A stretch of 64,000 nt of DNA from positions 248,001 to 312,000 of the forward strand of contig NZ_JADMLH010000001.1 of the NCBI RefSeq assembly GCF_016464385.1, given 5' to 3'. The DNA is from Nucisporomicrobium flavum. Its GTDB lineage: Bacteria; Actinomycetota; Actinomycetes; Mycobacteriales; Micromonosporaceae. The translations under genes were made by a program, and so were the position numbers. Shown one piece after another: positions 25,950 through 33,189 of this stretch. Below the pieces are notes generated by a model that was not told the origin of the DNA, did not search any database, and saw nothing but the letters and a program-made list of their open reading frames with translations. Each line of letters opens with the position of its first letter. The first letter of the stretch is position 1.

Positions 25950-26720
25950 TCAGGCCCGGTACTGGTCGACGCCCAACTTCACGATCAGGGCCAGCACCAC
26001 GACCAGCAGCACCACCCGCACGAAGCCCGAGCCGCGGCGCAACGCCATCCGCGCGCCGAGCACCGCCCCGGCGATGTTGCACACCGCCATGCCCGCGCCC
26101 AGCAGCCACAGCACGTGCCCGGTGGCCCCGAACACCGCCAGCGCGCCCAGGTTCGTACCCGTGTTCACGATCTTCGCCATCGCCGAGCCGTGCACGAAGT
26201 CCGCGCCCACCACCGTGGTGAACGCCAGCACCAGGAACGTGCCGGTGCCCGGGCCGATCAGGCCGTCGTACGCGGCGATCACCCCGCCGGCCAGCGCCAC
26301 CACCGCCACCGTCCGCGCCGGGGTGCGCTTGAGCGGATCGGCGACCAGCCCCATCGCCGGGCGCAGCGTCACGAACAGCGCCACCGCCACCAGCACACCC
26401 AGCACCACCGGCCGGTACGCGGCCGCCGGCACCCGCCCCGCCAGCAGCGCCCCCAGCCCGGAGACCACCACCGCCATGCCGGCCGCCGGTCCCGCCACCC
26501 GCCAGTCCAGCTTCGTGCGCCGCGCGTACGTCACCGCGGCCGTGCTCGTGCCCGCCACCGCCGCCAGCTTGTTCGTGCCCAGCGCCGTGGCCAGCGGCAA
26601 CCCCGGCGCCGCGATCAGCAACGCCGGCAGCAACAGCAGCCCGCCGCCGCCGACGACCGCGTCAACCCAGCCCGCCGCCGTCGCCGCCGTCAGCAAGGTA
26701 ACGACCGAAAGACCATCCAC
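25950..26720 (-). CDS. TauE/SafE-family sulfite/anion exporter
   Basis: A 256-residue membrane protein with about eight hydrophobic helices in two pseudo-repeats. The first repeat has AAGWVDAVVGGGGLLLLPALL and the second AAYDGLIGPGTGTFLVLAF, matching the TauE/SafE signature. Members move sulfite, sulfonates or related anions. The GTG at 26720 gives the usual start; a TTG at 26729 is an alternative. A small membrane ORF ends 19 bases upstream on the same strand. Confidence 0.9.
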   Translation of the reverse strand: MDGLSVVTLLTAATAAGWVDAVVGGGGLLLLPALLIAAPGLPLATALGTNKLAAVAGTSTAAVTYARRTKLDWRVAGPAAGMAVVVSGLGALLAGRVPAAAYRPVVLGVLVAVALFVTLRPAMGLVADPLKRTPARTVAVVALAGGVIAAYDGLIGPGTGTFLVLAFTTVVGADFVHGSAMAKIVNTGTNLGALAVFGATGHVLWLLGAGMAVCNIAGAVLGARMALRRGSGFVRVVLLVVVLALIVKLGVDQYRA

Positions 26721-26738
26721 AGCTGACAAGCATGCCGG

Positions 26739-26825
26739 TCACCCCCGGCGCCGCCGCAACCAGATCCCCGCCGTCCCGATGAGCAGGAACACCGACATCG
26801 CGCAGCAGAACGCCTTGATCAACAC
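26739..26825 (-). CDS. Small single-helix membrane protein upstream of TauE/SafE gene
   Basis: A 28-residue frame from GTG (or TTG three bases on) encodes a hydrophobic stretch, AFCCAMSVFLLIGTAGIWL, followed by RRRRG, an inside-positive single membrane helix. GGAGGT lies five bases before the GTG, a strong ribosome-binding site with no other gene to serve. The end is 19 bases from the exporter gene, so it is probably co-transcribed. Function unknown. Confidence 0.5.
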   Translation of the reverse strand: MLIKAFCCAMSVFLLIGTAGIWLRRRRG

Positions 26826-26861
26826 CGCACACCTCCGGTACCGGGGATAGGCTCTACACCC

Positions 26862-27659
26862 GTGCGCCTGGCCACCTTCAACCTGCTGCACGGCCGCTCC
26901 CTGTCCGACGGCACCGTACACGCCGGCCGGATAGCGGACGCCGTCGCCGACCTCGACGCCGACGTGCTCGGCCTGCAGGAGGTCGACCGCGCCCAGCCCC
27001 GCAGCGGCCACCTCGACCTCACCGCCATCGCCGCCGACGCCCTCGGCGCCCCCGCGCACCGCTTCGCCGCGGCGGTCGCCGGCACACCGGGGGAGACCTG
27101 GCACCCCTGGCAGTCCGAGGACGACAACATCCACCCCCTGTACGGCATCGCCCTGGTCAGCCGCTACCCGGTGCTGCGCTGGCAGATCACCCAGCTGCCG
27201 GCCGCGCCCGTACGCTCACCGGTCTGGGCGCCCGGCCCCGGCGGCGGCCTCATCCTGCTCAAGGACGAACCCCGCGTCATGATCGCCGCCGTCGTCGACG
27301 CCCCTACCGGGCCGATGACCGTCGCCACCACCCACCTGTCCTTCGTCCCCGGCTGGAACGTGCGCCAGCTGCGCGCCGCCGTACGCGCCCTGCGAGCCCT
27401 GCCCGCCCCGCGCATCCTGCTCGGCGACCTCAACATGCCCGCCGGGCCCGTACGCGCCTTCACCGGCTGGCGCAGCCTCGCGCGCCGGCCCACCTACCCC
27501 AGCCCCGCGCCGCGCGCCCAGCTCGACCACATCCTCGCCGACCCCCGCGGCGCCGCCCCGCTCGGCCCGGTCGTGCAGATCCGCACCCCGGCCGTCGCCG
27601 TGTCCGACCACCGGCCACTCGTCGTGCACCTGGACCCGGATCACACCGCCCGCTCGTAG
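26862..27659 (+). CDS. Endonuclease/exonuclease/phosphatase-family protein
   Basis: A 265-residue DNase I-like-fold hydrolase with the expected landmarks in order: FNLLHG (residues 6-11), LQEVDRAQ (about 44-51), THLSF (about 156), GDLNMPAG (about 189), LDHILAD (about 222) and VSDHRPLVV (about 248). These position metal ligands and the catalytic histidines. Substrate could be DNA, phospholipid headgroups or phosphoesters. TAGGCT eight bases before the GTG suggests a leaderless transcript. Confidence 0.9.
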   Translation: MRLATFNLLHGRSLSDGTVHAGRIADAVADLDADVLGLQEVDRAQPRSGHLDLTAIAADALGAPAHRFAAAVAGTPGETWHPWQSEDDNIHPLYGIALVSRYPVLRWQITQLPAAPVRSPVWAPGPGGGLILLKDEPRVMIAAVVDAPTGPMTVATTHLSFVPGWNVRQLRAAVRALRALPAPRILLGDLNMPAGPVRAFTGWRSLARRPTYPSPAPRAQLDHILADPRGAAPLGPVVQIRTPAVAVSDHRPLVVHLDPDHTARS

Positions 27660-28129
27660 ACGATCTCCAGGCCGTCCACCTCGTCCCACTGCTCGCCGAC
27701 CTTCTCGAAGCCGAACGGCGCGATCGTGGCCAGCGACGCCACGTTGTCCGGCCGGATGCTCGCCCGCACCAGGCGCACCCGCGGGTCACCCTCCGCGCGC
27801 CGGATCAGCTCCGCGAGCATCGCCTTCGCGAAACCCTTCCTGCGGTACGCGGGATCCACCCCGTAACCGACCTCCACGCGACCCTCGTCGTCCGGCGGCC
27901 CGTGGAAGCCGCCCGCCCCGACGACCTGACCGTCCACCACGGCCGCCCGGGCGATCCACTCCTCGGCCGCCGGATTCGCCTCGATGTCGCGTACCCGGAT
28001 CTCCCATAGCCACCGCTCACCCAGGATCCATTCGCTCAGCGGATGACCCGCCACCGCGCTCGCCGTGGCGAGGTCCCCGGCGACGAGCGCGCGCAGAGCG
28101 GGCAGCGGCAACGGCACGAAAGTGATCAT
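27641..28129 (-). CDS. GNAT acetyltransferase (RimJ/RimL-like)
   Basis: A 162-residue acetyltransferase with the acetyl-CoA-binding region GYGVDPAYRRKGFAKAML (about residues 88-105) and the terminal SLATIAPFGFEKVGEQ. This subgroup resembles Bacillus ydhI-like or N-terminal acetyltransferases; the substrate is not known. TAGGAT lies six bases before the ATG on the minus strand. The 3' end overlaps the convergent nuclease gene by 19 bases. Confidence 0.87.
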   Translation of the reverse strand: MITFVPLPLPALRALVAGDLATASAVAGHPLSEWILGERWLWEIRVRDIEANPAAEEWIARAAVVDGQVVGAGGFHGPPDDEGRVEVGYGVDPAYRRKGFAKAMLAELIRRAEGDPRVRLVRASIRPDNVASLATIAPFGFEKVGEQWDEVDGLEIVYERAV

Positions 28130-28166
28130 CCGCCGATCCTAGAGGTGTGGCTCACACCGAGATTCG

Positions 28167-28186
28167 TTGTGCACAACTGAGTTGTG
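28167..28186. promoter_or_regulatory. OhrR-type operator
   Basis: Overlapping dyads TTGTGCACAA (28167-28176) and CACAAC-TGA-GTTGTG (28172-28186) lie directly before the TACCGT -10-like hexamer (28190-28195), seven bases upstream of the regulator's ATG. Position and symmetry fit autoregulation by the MarR/OhrR protein that follows; exact OhrR specificity is inferred. Confidence 0.65.
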
Positions 28187-28202
28187 GACTACCGTTCGGG
28201 GC

Positions 28203-28634
28203 ATGCAAGAGAGCACGGGCCTCGAACAGATGATCTGCTTCGAGCTCTACGCCGCCTCCCGGGCCATGACCAGCCTCTACCGGCCCGCCCTCGACGCCGT
28301 AGGCCTCACCTACCCGCAGTACGCGGCGCTCCGCGTCATCTGGCACCGCGGCCGCATCACCGTCCGGGACCTCGGCGCCGCCCTCCACCTCGACAGCGGC
28401 ACGCTCTCACCCCTGCTCAAACGCCTCGAACACCAGGGCCTCATCCACCGCACCCGCGGCACCGACGACGAACGCATCGTCTGGATAACGCCCACCGACA
28501 AAGGCTCCGACCTGCAGCATCGAGTAGCGGACCTGCCCCAGCGCCTGGCCTGCGCCCTCGACCTGAGCGTCGAAGAATTCACCACCCTGCACACCCTGCT
28601 GACCCGCATCCGCGGCGCGGCAACCCTGCGCTAG
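28203..28634 (+). CDS. ohrR: MarR-family regulator, OhrR type
   Basis: A 143-residue MarR protein with the winged helix ITVRDLGAALHLDSGTLSPLLKRLEHQGLI (about residues 47-77) and a wing RTRGTDDERIVWITPT. OhrR senses organic peroxides through an N-terminal reactive cysteine; the cysteine in MICFELYAASRAM (residue 12) is in the right place. It is directly followed by ohr, 12 bases on, which it should repress. TACCGT-N7-ATG suggests a leaderless message. Confidence 0.92.
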   Translation: MQESTGLEQMICFELYAASRAMTSLYRPALDAVGLTYPQYAALRVIWHRGRITVRDLGAALHLDSGTLSPLLKRLEHQGLIHRTRGTDDERIVWITPTDKGSDLQHRVADLPQRLACALDLSVEEFTTLHTLLTRIRGAATLR

Positions 28635-28646
28635 AAGGAGACCACC

Positions 28647-29066
28647 ATGCCGGCTGTCTACACCGCCTCCGCCACCGCCACCGGAGACGGCCGCAGCGGA
28701 CACACCCGCTCCAGCGACGGCGTCCTCGACCTCGACCTCGCCGTCCCCAAGGAGATGGGCGGCCCCGGCGGCCACCTCACCAACCCCGAACAGCTCTTCG
28801 CCGCCGGCTGGGCCGCCTGCTTCCACAGCGCCCTCAAGATCGTCGCCAGCAAGCAGAAGATCCAGCTCACCGACACCGCCATCACCGTCGACGTCGGCAT
28901 CGGCCCCGACGGCAGCGGCGCCTTCGGCCTCACCGCCACGATCGAAGCCGAACTGCCCAGCGTCGACGAGGCCACCGCCCGCCAACTCCTCGACGCCGCC
29001 CACCAGGTCTGCCCGTACAGCAAGGCCACCCGCGGCAACGTCGACGTCACCCTGACCCTGGCCTGA
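28647..29066 (+). CDS. ohr: Organic hydroperoxide resistance protein
   Basis: Ohr reduces organic hydroperoxides with lipoyl-dependent recycling. The 139-residue protein has both catalytic cysteines, Cys58 in GWAACFHSAL and Cys122 in HQVCPYSKATRGN, and the family start PAVYTASATATGDGRSG. AGAAGGAGACCACC before the ATG is a strong ribosome-binding site. It is the second gene of the ohrR-ohr-hydrolase operon. Confidence 0.95.
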   Translation: MPAVYTASATATGDGRSGHTRSSDGVLDLDLAVPKEMGGPGGHLTNPEQLFAAGWAACFHSALKIVASKQKIQLTDTAITVDVGIGPDGSGAFGLTATIEAELPSVDEATARQLLDAAHQVCPYSKATRGNVDVTLTLA

Positions 29067-29077
29067 GAGGACTCCTA

Positions 29078-29896
29078 GTGCCTTACGCAACCTCCGACGG
29101 CGCCGACCTCTACTACGAGGACTTCGGCAGCGGCGACCCCGTCGTGCTCATCCACGGCTGGCCCCTGTCCGGCCGCAGCTGGGAAGCCCAGATCCCCGCG
29201 CTCGTCGCCGACGGCAAACGCGTCATCACCTACGACCGCCGCGGCTTCGGCAAGAGCAGCCAGCCCTGGACCGGCTACGACTACGACACCTTCGCCGCCG
29301 ACCTGCGCGCCCTGCTCGAACACCTCGACCTCACCGGCGTCACCCTCGTCGGCTTCTCCATGGGCGGGGGAGAGGTAGCCCGCTACCTCGGCACGTACGG
29401 CACCGACCGGGTCAGCAAGGCCGTCTTCGCCGGCGCCGTCCCGCCGTACCTCTACAAGAGCGACGACAACCCCGACGGCGCCCTCGACGACGCCACCATC
29501 AAACAGTTCCAGGACGGCGTCACCACCGACCGCATCGCCTTCGTCGACGGCTTCGCCGAGAACTTCTTCAAGGCCGGCGGCACCCTCAAGGTCAGCGACA
29601 ACCAGGTCCGCTACGCCCAGGAACTCGCCCACGTCGCCAGCGCCAAGGGCACCCTCGACTGCATCGCCGCCTTCGGCCTCACCGACTTCCGCGGCGACCT
29701 GGCGAAAATCACCATCCCCACGCTGGTCATCCACGGCGACAGCGACGCGATCGTCCCCATCGAGCACAGCGGCAAGCGCACGGCGGAGAGCATCCCCGGG
29801 GCGAAGCTCGTGGTCATCCAGGACGGGCCGCACGGCATCAACGCCTCACACCCGACCGAGTTCAACGAGGCACTGCTGAGCTTCCTCAACAGCTGA
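29078..29896 (+). CDS. Alpha/beta hydrolase (non-heme chloroperoxidase-like)
   Basis: A 272-residue hydrolase with the nucleophile Ser in VGFSMGGGEVARY (about residue 96), acid in HGDSDAIVP (about 224) and His in DGPHGINAS (about 251); the GPHG ending is typical of the cofactor-free chloroperoxidase/perhydrolase group. The GTG start lies 11 bases after the ohr stop. Its place in the peroxide operon fits a role in peroxide or peroxy-acid metabolism, which is inference. Confidence 0.9.
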   Translation: MPYATSDGADLYYEDFGSGDPVVLIHGWPLSGRSWEAQIPALVADGKRVITYDRRGFGKSSQPWTGYDYDTFAADLRALLEHLDLTGVTLVGFSMGGGEVARYLGTYGTDRVSKAVFAGAVPPYLYKSDDNPDGALDDATIKQFQDGVTTDRIAFVDGFAENFFKAGGTLKVSDNQVRYAQELAHVASAKGTLDCIAAFGLTDFRGDLAKITIPTLVIHGDSDAIVPIEHSGKRTAESIPGAKLVVIQDGPHGINASHPTEFNEALLSFLNS

Positions 29897-29941
29897 CAGC
29901 TCGCCTTTGCGGTTGTCCCGGTCTTCCGGACCCACCGTTTC

Positions 29942-30062
29942 GCGGGGGGGGGGCCCCCCCCCCCCCCCCCCCCCCCCCGGGGGCCCCCCCCCACCCGCCC
30001 CCGCCCCCCCACTTTGGGGCGCCCCCCCCCCCCCGCGGCCCCCCCCCCGCCCGGCTTTCCCC
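29942..30062. other. Second G/C homopolymer block
   Basis: Runs include 10 G (29944-29953), 25 C (29954-29978), 5 G, 9 C and several further C runs of 9-14, with little else. The block lies between the end of the hydrolase gene and the stop of the recombinase gene, and contains no gene. It has the same character as 637-764. A biological poly-C of this length is rare, so an assembly or base-calling fault is a serious possibility. Confidence 0.8.
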
Positions 30063-30080
30063 ACCCGCTACGGTCCCGCC

Positions 30081-31055
30081 TCAGGACAAACGGCCCAGCG
30101 CCCGATTCGTACGGTTCGCCCGCACCGCCGCCCGCTGCTGCGCCGCCGTCACCTCGATGTACCCCTGCGACGTCGTCAACGACGCATGCCCCAGCAACCG
30201 CATGATCTCCGAAGCATTCGCCCCGTCCTCGGCCAGCCGCGTCGCGAACGTATGCCGCAACGCGTGCAACTGCGCCCCCCGCGGCACCCGATCCGACACC
30301 CCCGCCCGCCGGAAACACGACTGCACCAGATACTGCAGCCCACCGCGCCGCAACGGCTCACCACGCCCATCCACCAGCAACGCATCATCCGGCCGCACCC
30401 GCCCGAACCGCACCCGCCGGCTCTCCACGTACCGCGCCACCACCGCATCCAACTCCGGCTCGATCGGCACGGACCGCGGCCGCCCACCCTTGCCCGCCAC
30501 CTCCACCCGCCGCTCACCGGGCCGCCCCACCACCGACCCGGTCCGCAACGCCAACAGCTCGGACAACCGCAACCCGGCACACAACGCCAGAGCCAGCACC
30601 ACCACATCCCGCTCCGGCCACGGATCCCGCTGCCGCTCATCGGCCCGGCTCACCGCCTCCAGCAACTGCTCCGGCGTGTCCTCACCCCGCAGCGGCTTAG
30701 GGGAGGGGACCGACACCCGCGGCTTCCCGACGGCCGGCATCGGATTCCCGGCGACCACGCCGTCGACCACCAGGAACCCGTAGAAGGAGTTCCACGTCGA
30801 CCACGCCCGATACACCGAGGCTGGCGCCCGCCCAGCCGCGAACGCCGCGAACGCCGACCGCAGCGAGCGAGGGGAGAGGTGACCGAGAGTGACATCCTCG
30901 GTGGGGACGTCGAGCGCTCCGGCAACGATGCGCAGGACGGCGGTCAGGTCGCGGCGGTAGGCGAGAAGGGTGTGCTGAGACGGCTTCTGTACGGCACGAG
31001 CACCGAGAAACTCCTCGACCAGCGACTCGACCGAAATGTCTTGTTCATCCTGCAT
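30081..31055 (-). CDS. Tyrosine recombinase of the Xer/phage-integrase family
   Basis: A 324-residue site-specific recombinase with an N-terminal SAM-like core-binding domain (about residues 8-100) and a C-terminal catalytic domain with all active residues: Arg163 (GLRLSEL), Lys189 (GKGGRPR), His264 and Arg267 (HALRHTFATR), His290 (GHASL) and Tyr299 (SQGYIEV). It lacks the arm-binding domain of larger phage integrases, so it is Xer-like in size. The ATG lies inside a perfect palindrome of Xer-site geometry. A TAATAT hexamer five bases before the ATG lies in the same palindrome. No excisionase or cargo is evident. A second, different tyrosine recombinase is at 52684-53652. Confidence 0.92.
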   Translation of the reverse strand: MQDEQDISVESLVEEFLGARAVQKPSQHTLLAYRRDLTAVLRIVAGALDVPTEDVTLGHLSPRSLRSAFAAFAAGRAPASVYRAWSTWNSFYGFLVVDGVVAGNPMPAVGKPRVSVPSPKPLRGEDTPEQLLEAVSRADERQRDPWPERDVVVLALALCAGLRLSELLALRTGSVVGRPGERRVEVAGKGGRPRSVPIEPELDAVVARYVESRRVRFGRVRPDDALLVDGRGEPLRRGGLQYLVQSCFRRAGVSDRVPRGAQLHALRHTFATRLAEDGANASEIMRLLGHASLTTSQGYIEVTAAQQRAAVRANRTNRALGRLS

Positions 31056-31073
31056 AAGGAATATTATGCAGGA
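31048..31073. promoter_or_regulatory. Perfect 10-base inverted repeat with 6-base centre over the recombinase start
   Basis: Arms TCCTGCATAA (31048-31057) and TTATGCAGGA (31064-31073) are exact inverses around GGAATA. Two arms with inner CATAA/TTATG and a six-base centre is the layout of Xer core sites such as dif. The left arm contains the start codon and the centre plus right arm contain a TAATAT -10-like hexamer of the recombinase gene. It may be the enzyme's crossover site, its autoregulatory operator, or both. Confidence 0.8.
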
Positions 31074-31482
31074 AAGTCGCGTCCGTGCGGGGCGCTGGGG
31101 GCAGCGGGTTTCTCCGTGGACTGCCGCCCGTTGGCGCTTTGCGCCGTGTGTTCTCCGCATCTCGCGGGTGGGCGCGTCGGCTTTCACTGATGCGCGGGCA
31201 GTGAGCCGCCTGGGCGGGGGCGTGCGGCAGTCAGGTGCACTGCATTGCGCTGGCCGCGCCGCGACCGGCGGGTCGTTTGTCGAGCAGGTCCGGTGGCCGA
31301 TTCCCGGGACGCAGCTCCCGTGTCCCGGGCCGGTTCTGTCAGAAGCATCCTCCTCAGGTTTCATCCCTGGCCGAGGCGCACCCCTCAGACGTCGGCGGGC
31401 GCGCGGCATCAACGCCGTCCAGGGGGCAGTCCAGCTGTCGCGTCTCGTCGCACTCCCGCGTTTTGAGCCTCCTCCACGCTCA

Positions 31483-31510
31483 GATTGACATAATGTAGAT
31501 TATCGACCAC
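31483..31510 (-). other. dif: dif-like chromosome-dimer resolution site
   Basis: CATAATGTAGATTAT (31489-31503) agrees with the E. coli dif core at 14 of 15 positions. Read on the minus strand, the right arm is TTATGTCAATC, close to the XerD-arm consensus TTATGTNAA, and the left arm ends in CGATAA; the centre is TCTACA. The arms are asymmetric, as expected for a XerC/XerD site. It lies in the 562-base gene-free stretch 31056-31617, which otherwise shows no gene. Being the true chromosomal dif needs genome context. Confidence 0.7.
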
Positions 31511-31617
31511 TTGGTTATCGCGGGATCAGCGCCTCCCGGGCGCCCAGGGACGCTGACGTTCGAGCGCCTCGGCAAATCGATCGCTGAGGCGGCACGGTGC
31601 TCGCTAGGGTCCGCCCC

Positions 31618-32079
31618 ATGCGGCTCGAAGAGATCACTCCGAAGAACTACGAGGCGGCTCTCGACCTGTCGGTGCGCCCCGACCAAGAGGACCTGGTCGC
31701 GCCGGTGGTCAAGTCCCTCGCCGAGGCGTTCGTGTTCTCCGCGTACGCCTGGCCGCGGCTCATCTACGACGGCGAGCGGCTGGTCGGCTTCGTGATGGCG
31801 TTCCTCGACATCCCGTGGAATCCCGACCGCGACCCGTCCGACCGGCGATCCGGCCTGTGGCGCCTCGCCATCGCGGCCGACGCTCAGGGCCGCGGCTACG
31901 GCAAGTTCGCCGTCGAGGCGGTCTGCCAGGAGATCCGCGCTCGTGGCGGCGACCGGGCGTATGTCACCTGGGAACCCCGTGAGGGCGGACCGGAGGGCTT
32001 CTATCTGAAGCTGGGTTTCCGGACGACGGGTGAACGCAGCGGTGGGCAGACAGTCGGAGTGCTCGACCTTCCGTCGTGA
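31618..32079 (+). CDS. GNAT acetyltransferase (spermine/spermidine-like)
   Basis: A 153-residue acetyltransferase with WRLAIAADAQGRGYGKFAVEAV (about residues 80-101), containing the acetyl-CoA-binding Q/RxxGxG/A motif, and a terminal EGFYLKLGFRTTGE that closes the fold. The N-terminal LEEITPKNYEAALDLSV resembles the SpeG/BltD-like or PaiA-like subgroup. Acceptor is unknown. TAGGGT lies exactly seven bases before the ATG. Confidence 0.9.
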   Translation: MRLEEITPKNYEAALDLSVRPDQEDLVAPVVKSLAEAFVFSAYAWPRLIYDGERLVGFVMAFLDIPWNPDRDPSDRRSGLWRLAIAADAQGRGYGKFAVEAVCQEIRARGGDRAYVTWEPREGGPEGFYLKLGFRTTGERSGGQTVGVLDLPS

Positions 32080-32360
32080 CGTGAACGGTCATCCGTAAAG
32101 ATGGCGAGGCCCTCCCCTGGCGTGTGCTCGAGCTCGCCGCGCAGGCCCAGGTCACGGTGGACCGGGTGGAGCGCCGGGGGTGTTGCGTGTGCACACCGAA
32201 CCCCGGACGATCGCCGTCCATCGTTGATCGAGTCGACGCCGATAGGCGTGAGGGTGGTGCTCTCCCCTGCCGAGCTGGCGCAGCTGTCGGGGCTGGGGGC
32301 GATGGTGCGGGACGCCGCCCGCTGAGCGGCTTCGGTGGACGGCAGGGCAGGATCTCGGTC
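32080..32360 (+). other. Gene-poor interval with possible degenerate coding sequence
   Basis: In one frame about 32115-32240 reads like protein (VLELAAQAQVTVDRVERRG), and in another about 32254-32325 reads VVLSPAELAQLSGLGAMVRD and stops. Neither has a start context or recognisable family. This might be a decayed small gene or chance coding-like composition. No other feature is seen. Confidence 0.3.
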
Positions 32361-33119
32361 ATGGCGGAGACCGTAGAGGCTGGGTCCGACACTTTCGTAC
32401 GGTGGATCACCGGGTTTCTGGATTCTCCGTCTCGTGCGGCGGAGGAGTTCTGGCAGGCCGTGACGGGTTCGACGGCGTCGGCGCGGCGGGGGCCGGGTGA
32501 GGCGTTCGCCACGTTGGTGCCCGCCGGCGGTGACGCGTACCTGAGGGTGCAGGTCGTCGGGGACGGCCCGGCGCGGGCCCACTTGGATCTGCATGTCGAG
32601 GATGTGCCGGCGCAGGCGCGCCGGGTGGTGGGGCTGGGCGCGGCTGTGGTGCTGGATGAGGGTGATCTGGTGGTGCTGCGCTCCCCTGCCGGTCTGGCGT
32701 TCTGTCTGGTGCGCTGGCAGGGCGAGCGGGTGCGGCCGGCGCCGGTGGGGGTCGCGGGGGCGCGCAGTCTGGTGGATCAGCTGTGTGTGGATGTTCCGGC
32801 TGCGTCGTTCGACGCCGAGGCGGATTTCTGGGCTTCGGTGACGGGCTGGGCTCGGCGGCGGGGGTCGCGCCCGGAGTTCGATTTTCTGGTACGCCCGGAC
32901 GGCATGCCGTTGCGTCTGCTGCTGCAACGAGTCGGTTCTCCCGTTCCCGGCATGCACTTCGATCTTGCTTGTGAGGACCGGGAAGCCCTGGTGGCGCGGC
33001 ATGTCAATCTCGGCGCGTCGGTGGTGCGGGCGGAGGCTGCGTGGACGACGCTGCGGGATCCGGTGGGGCGGTTCTACTGCGTGACGGACCGGGATCCGGC
33101 GACGGGCCGGCTGGGTTGA
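32361..33119 (+). CDS. Two-domain VOC (glyoxalase-like) protein
   Basis: A 252-residue protein made of two VOC units. The first (about residues 10-115) has FLDSPSRAAEEFWQAVTG and AHLDLHVEDV; the second (about 130-245) has QLCVDVPAASFDAEADFWASVTG and MHFDLACEDREALVARHVNLGA and ends with the group's DPVGRFYCVTDRDP. The VOC fold serves dioxygenases, isomerases and antibiotic-binding proteins; the activity here is unknown. Codon use is noticeably richer in G and T than in the genes to its left. Confidence 0.87.
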   Translation: MAETVEAGSDTFVRWITGFLDSPSRAAEEFWQAVTGSTASARRGPGEAFATLVPAGGDAYLRVQVVGDGPARAHLDLHVEDVPAQARRVVGLGAAVVLDEGDLVVLRSPAGLAFCLVRWQGERVRPAPVGVAGARSLVDQLCVDVPAASFDAEADFWASVTGWARRRGSRPEFDFLVRPDGMPLRLLLQRVGSPVPGMHFDLACEDREALVARHVNLGASVVRAEAAWTTLRDPVGRFYCVTDRDPATGRLG

Positions 33120-33189
33120 CGGGTTCTTGTCGGTGGGTGCTGGTAGAACAGACGACGTTGGAACACACGTACGACAAAGGGGCGATTCG

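Noticed and set aside
31048-31510. Ends of an integrated element flanked by two Xer sites
   Set aside because: The central hexamers differ and there is no gene between the sites; they cannot be the direct repeats of one integration.
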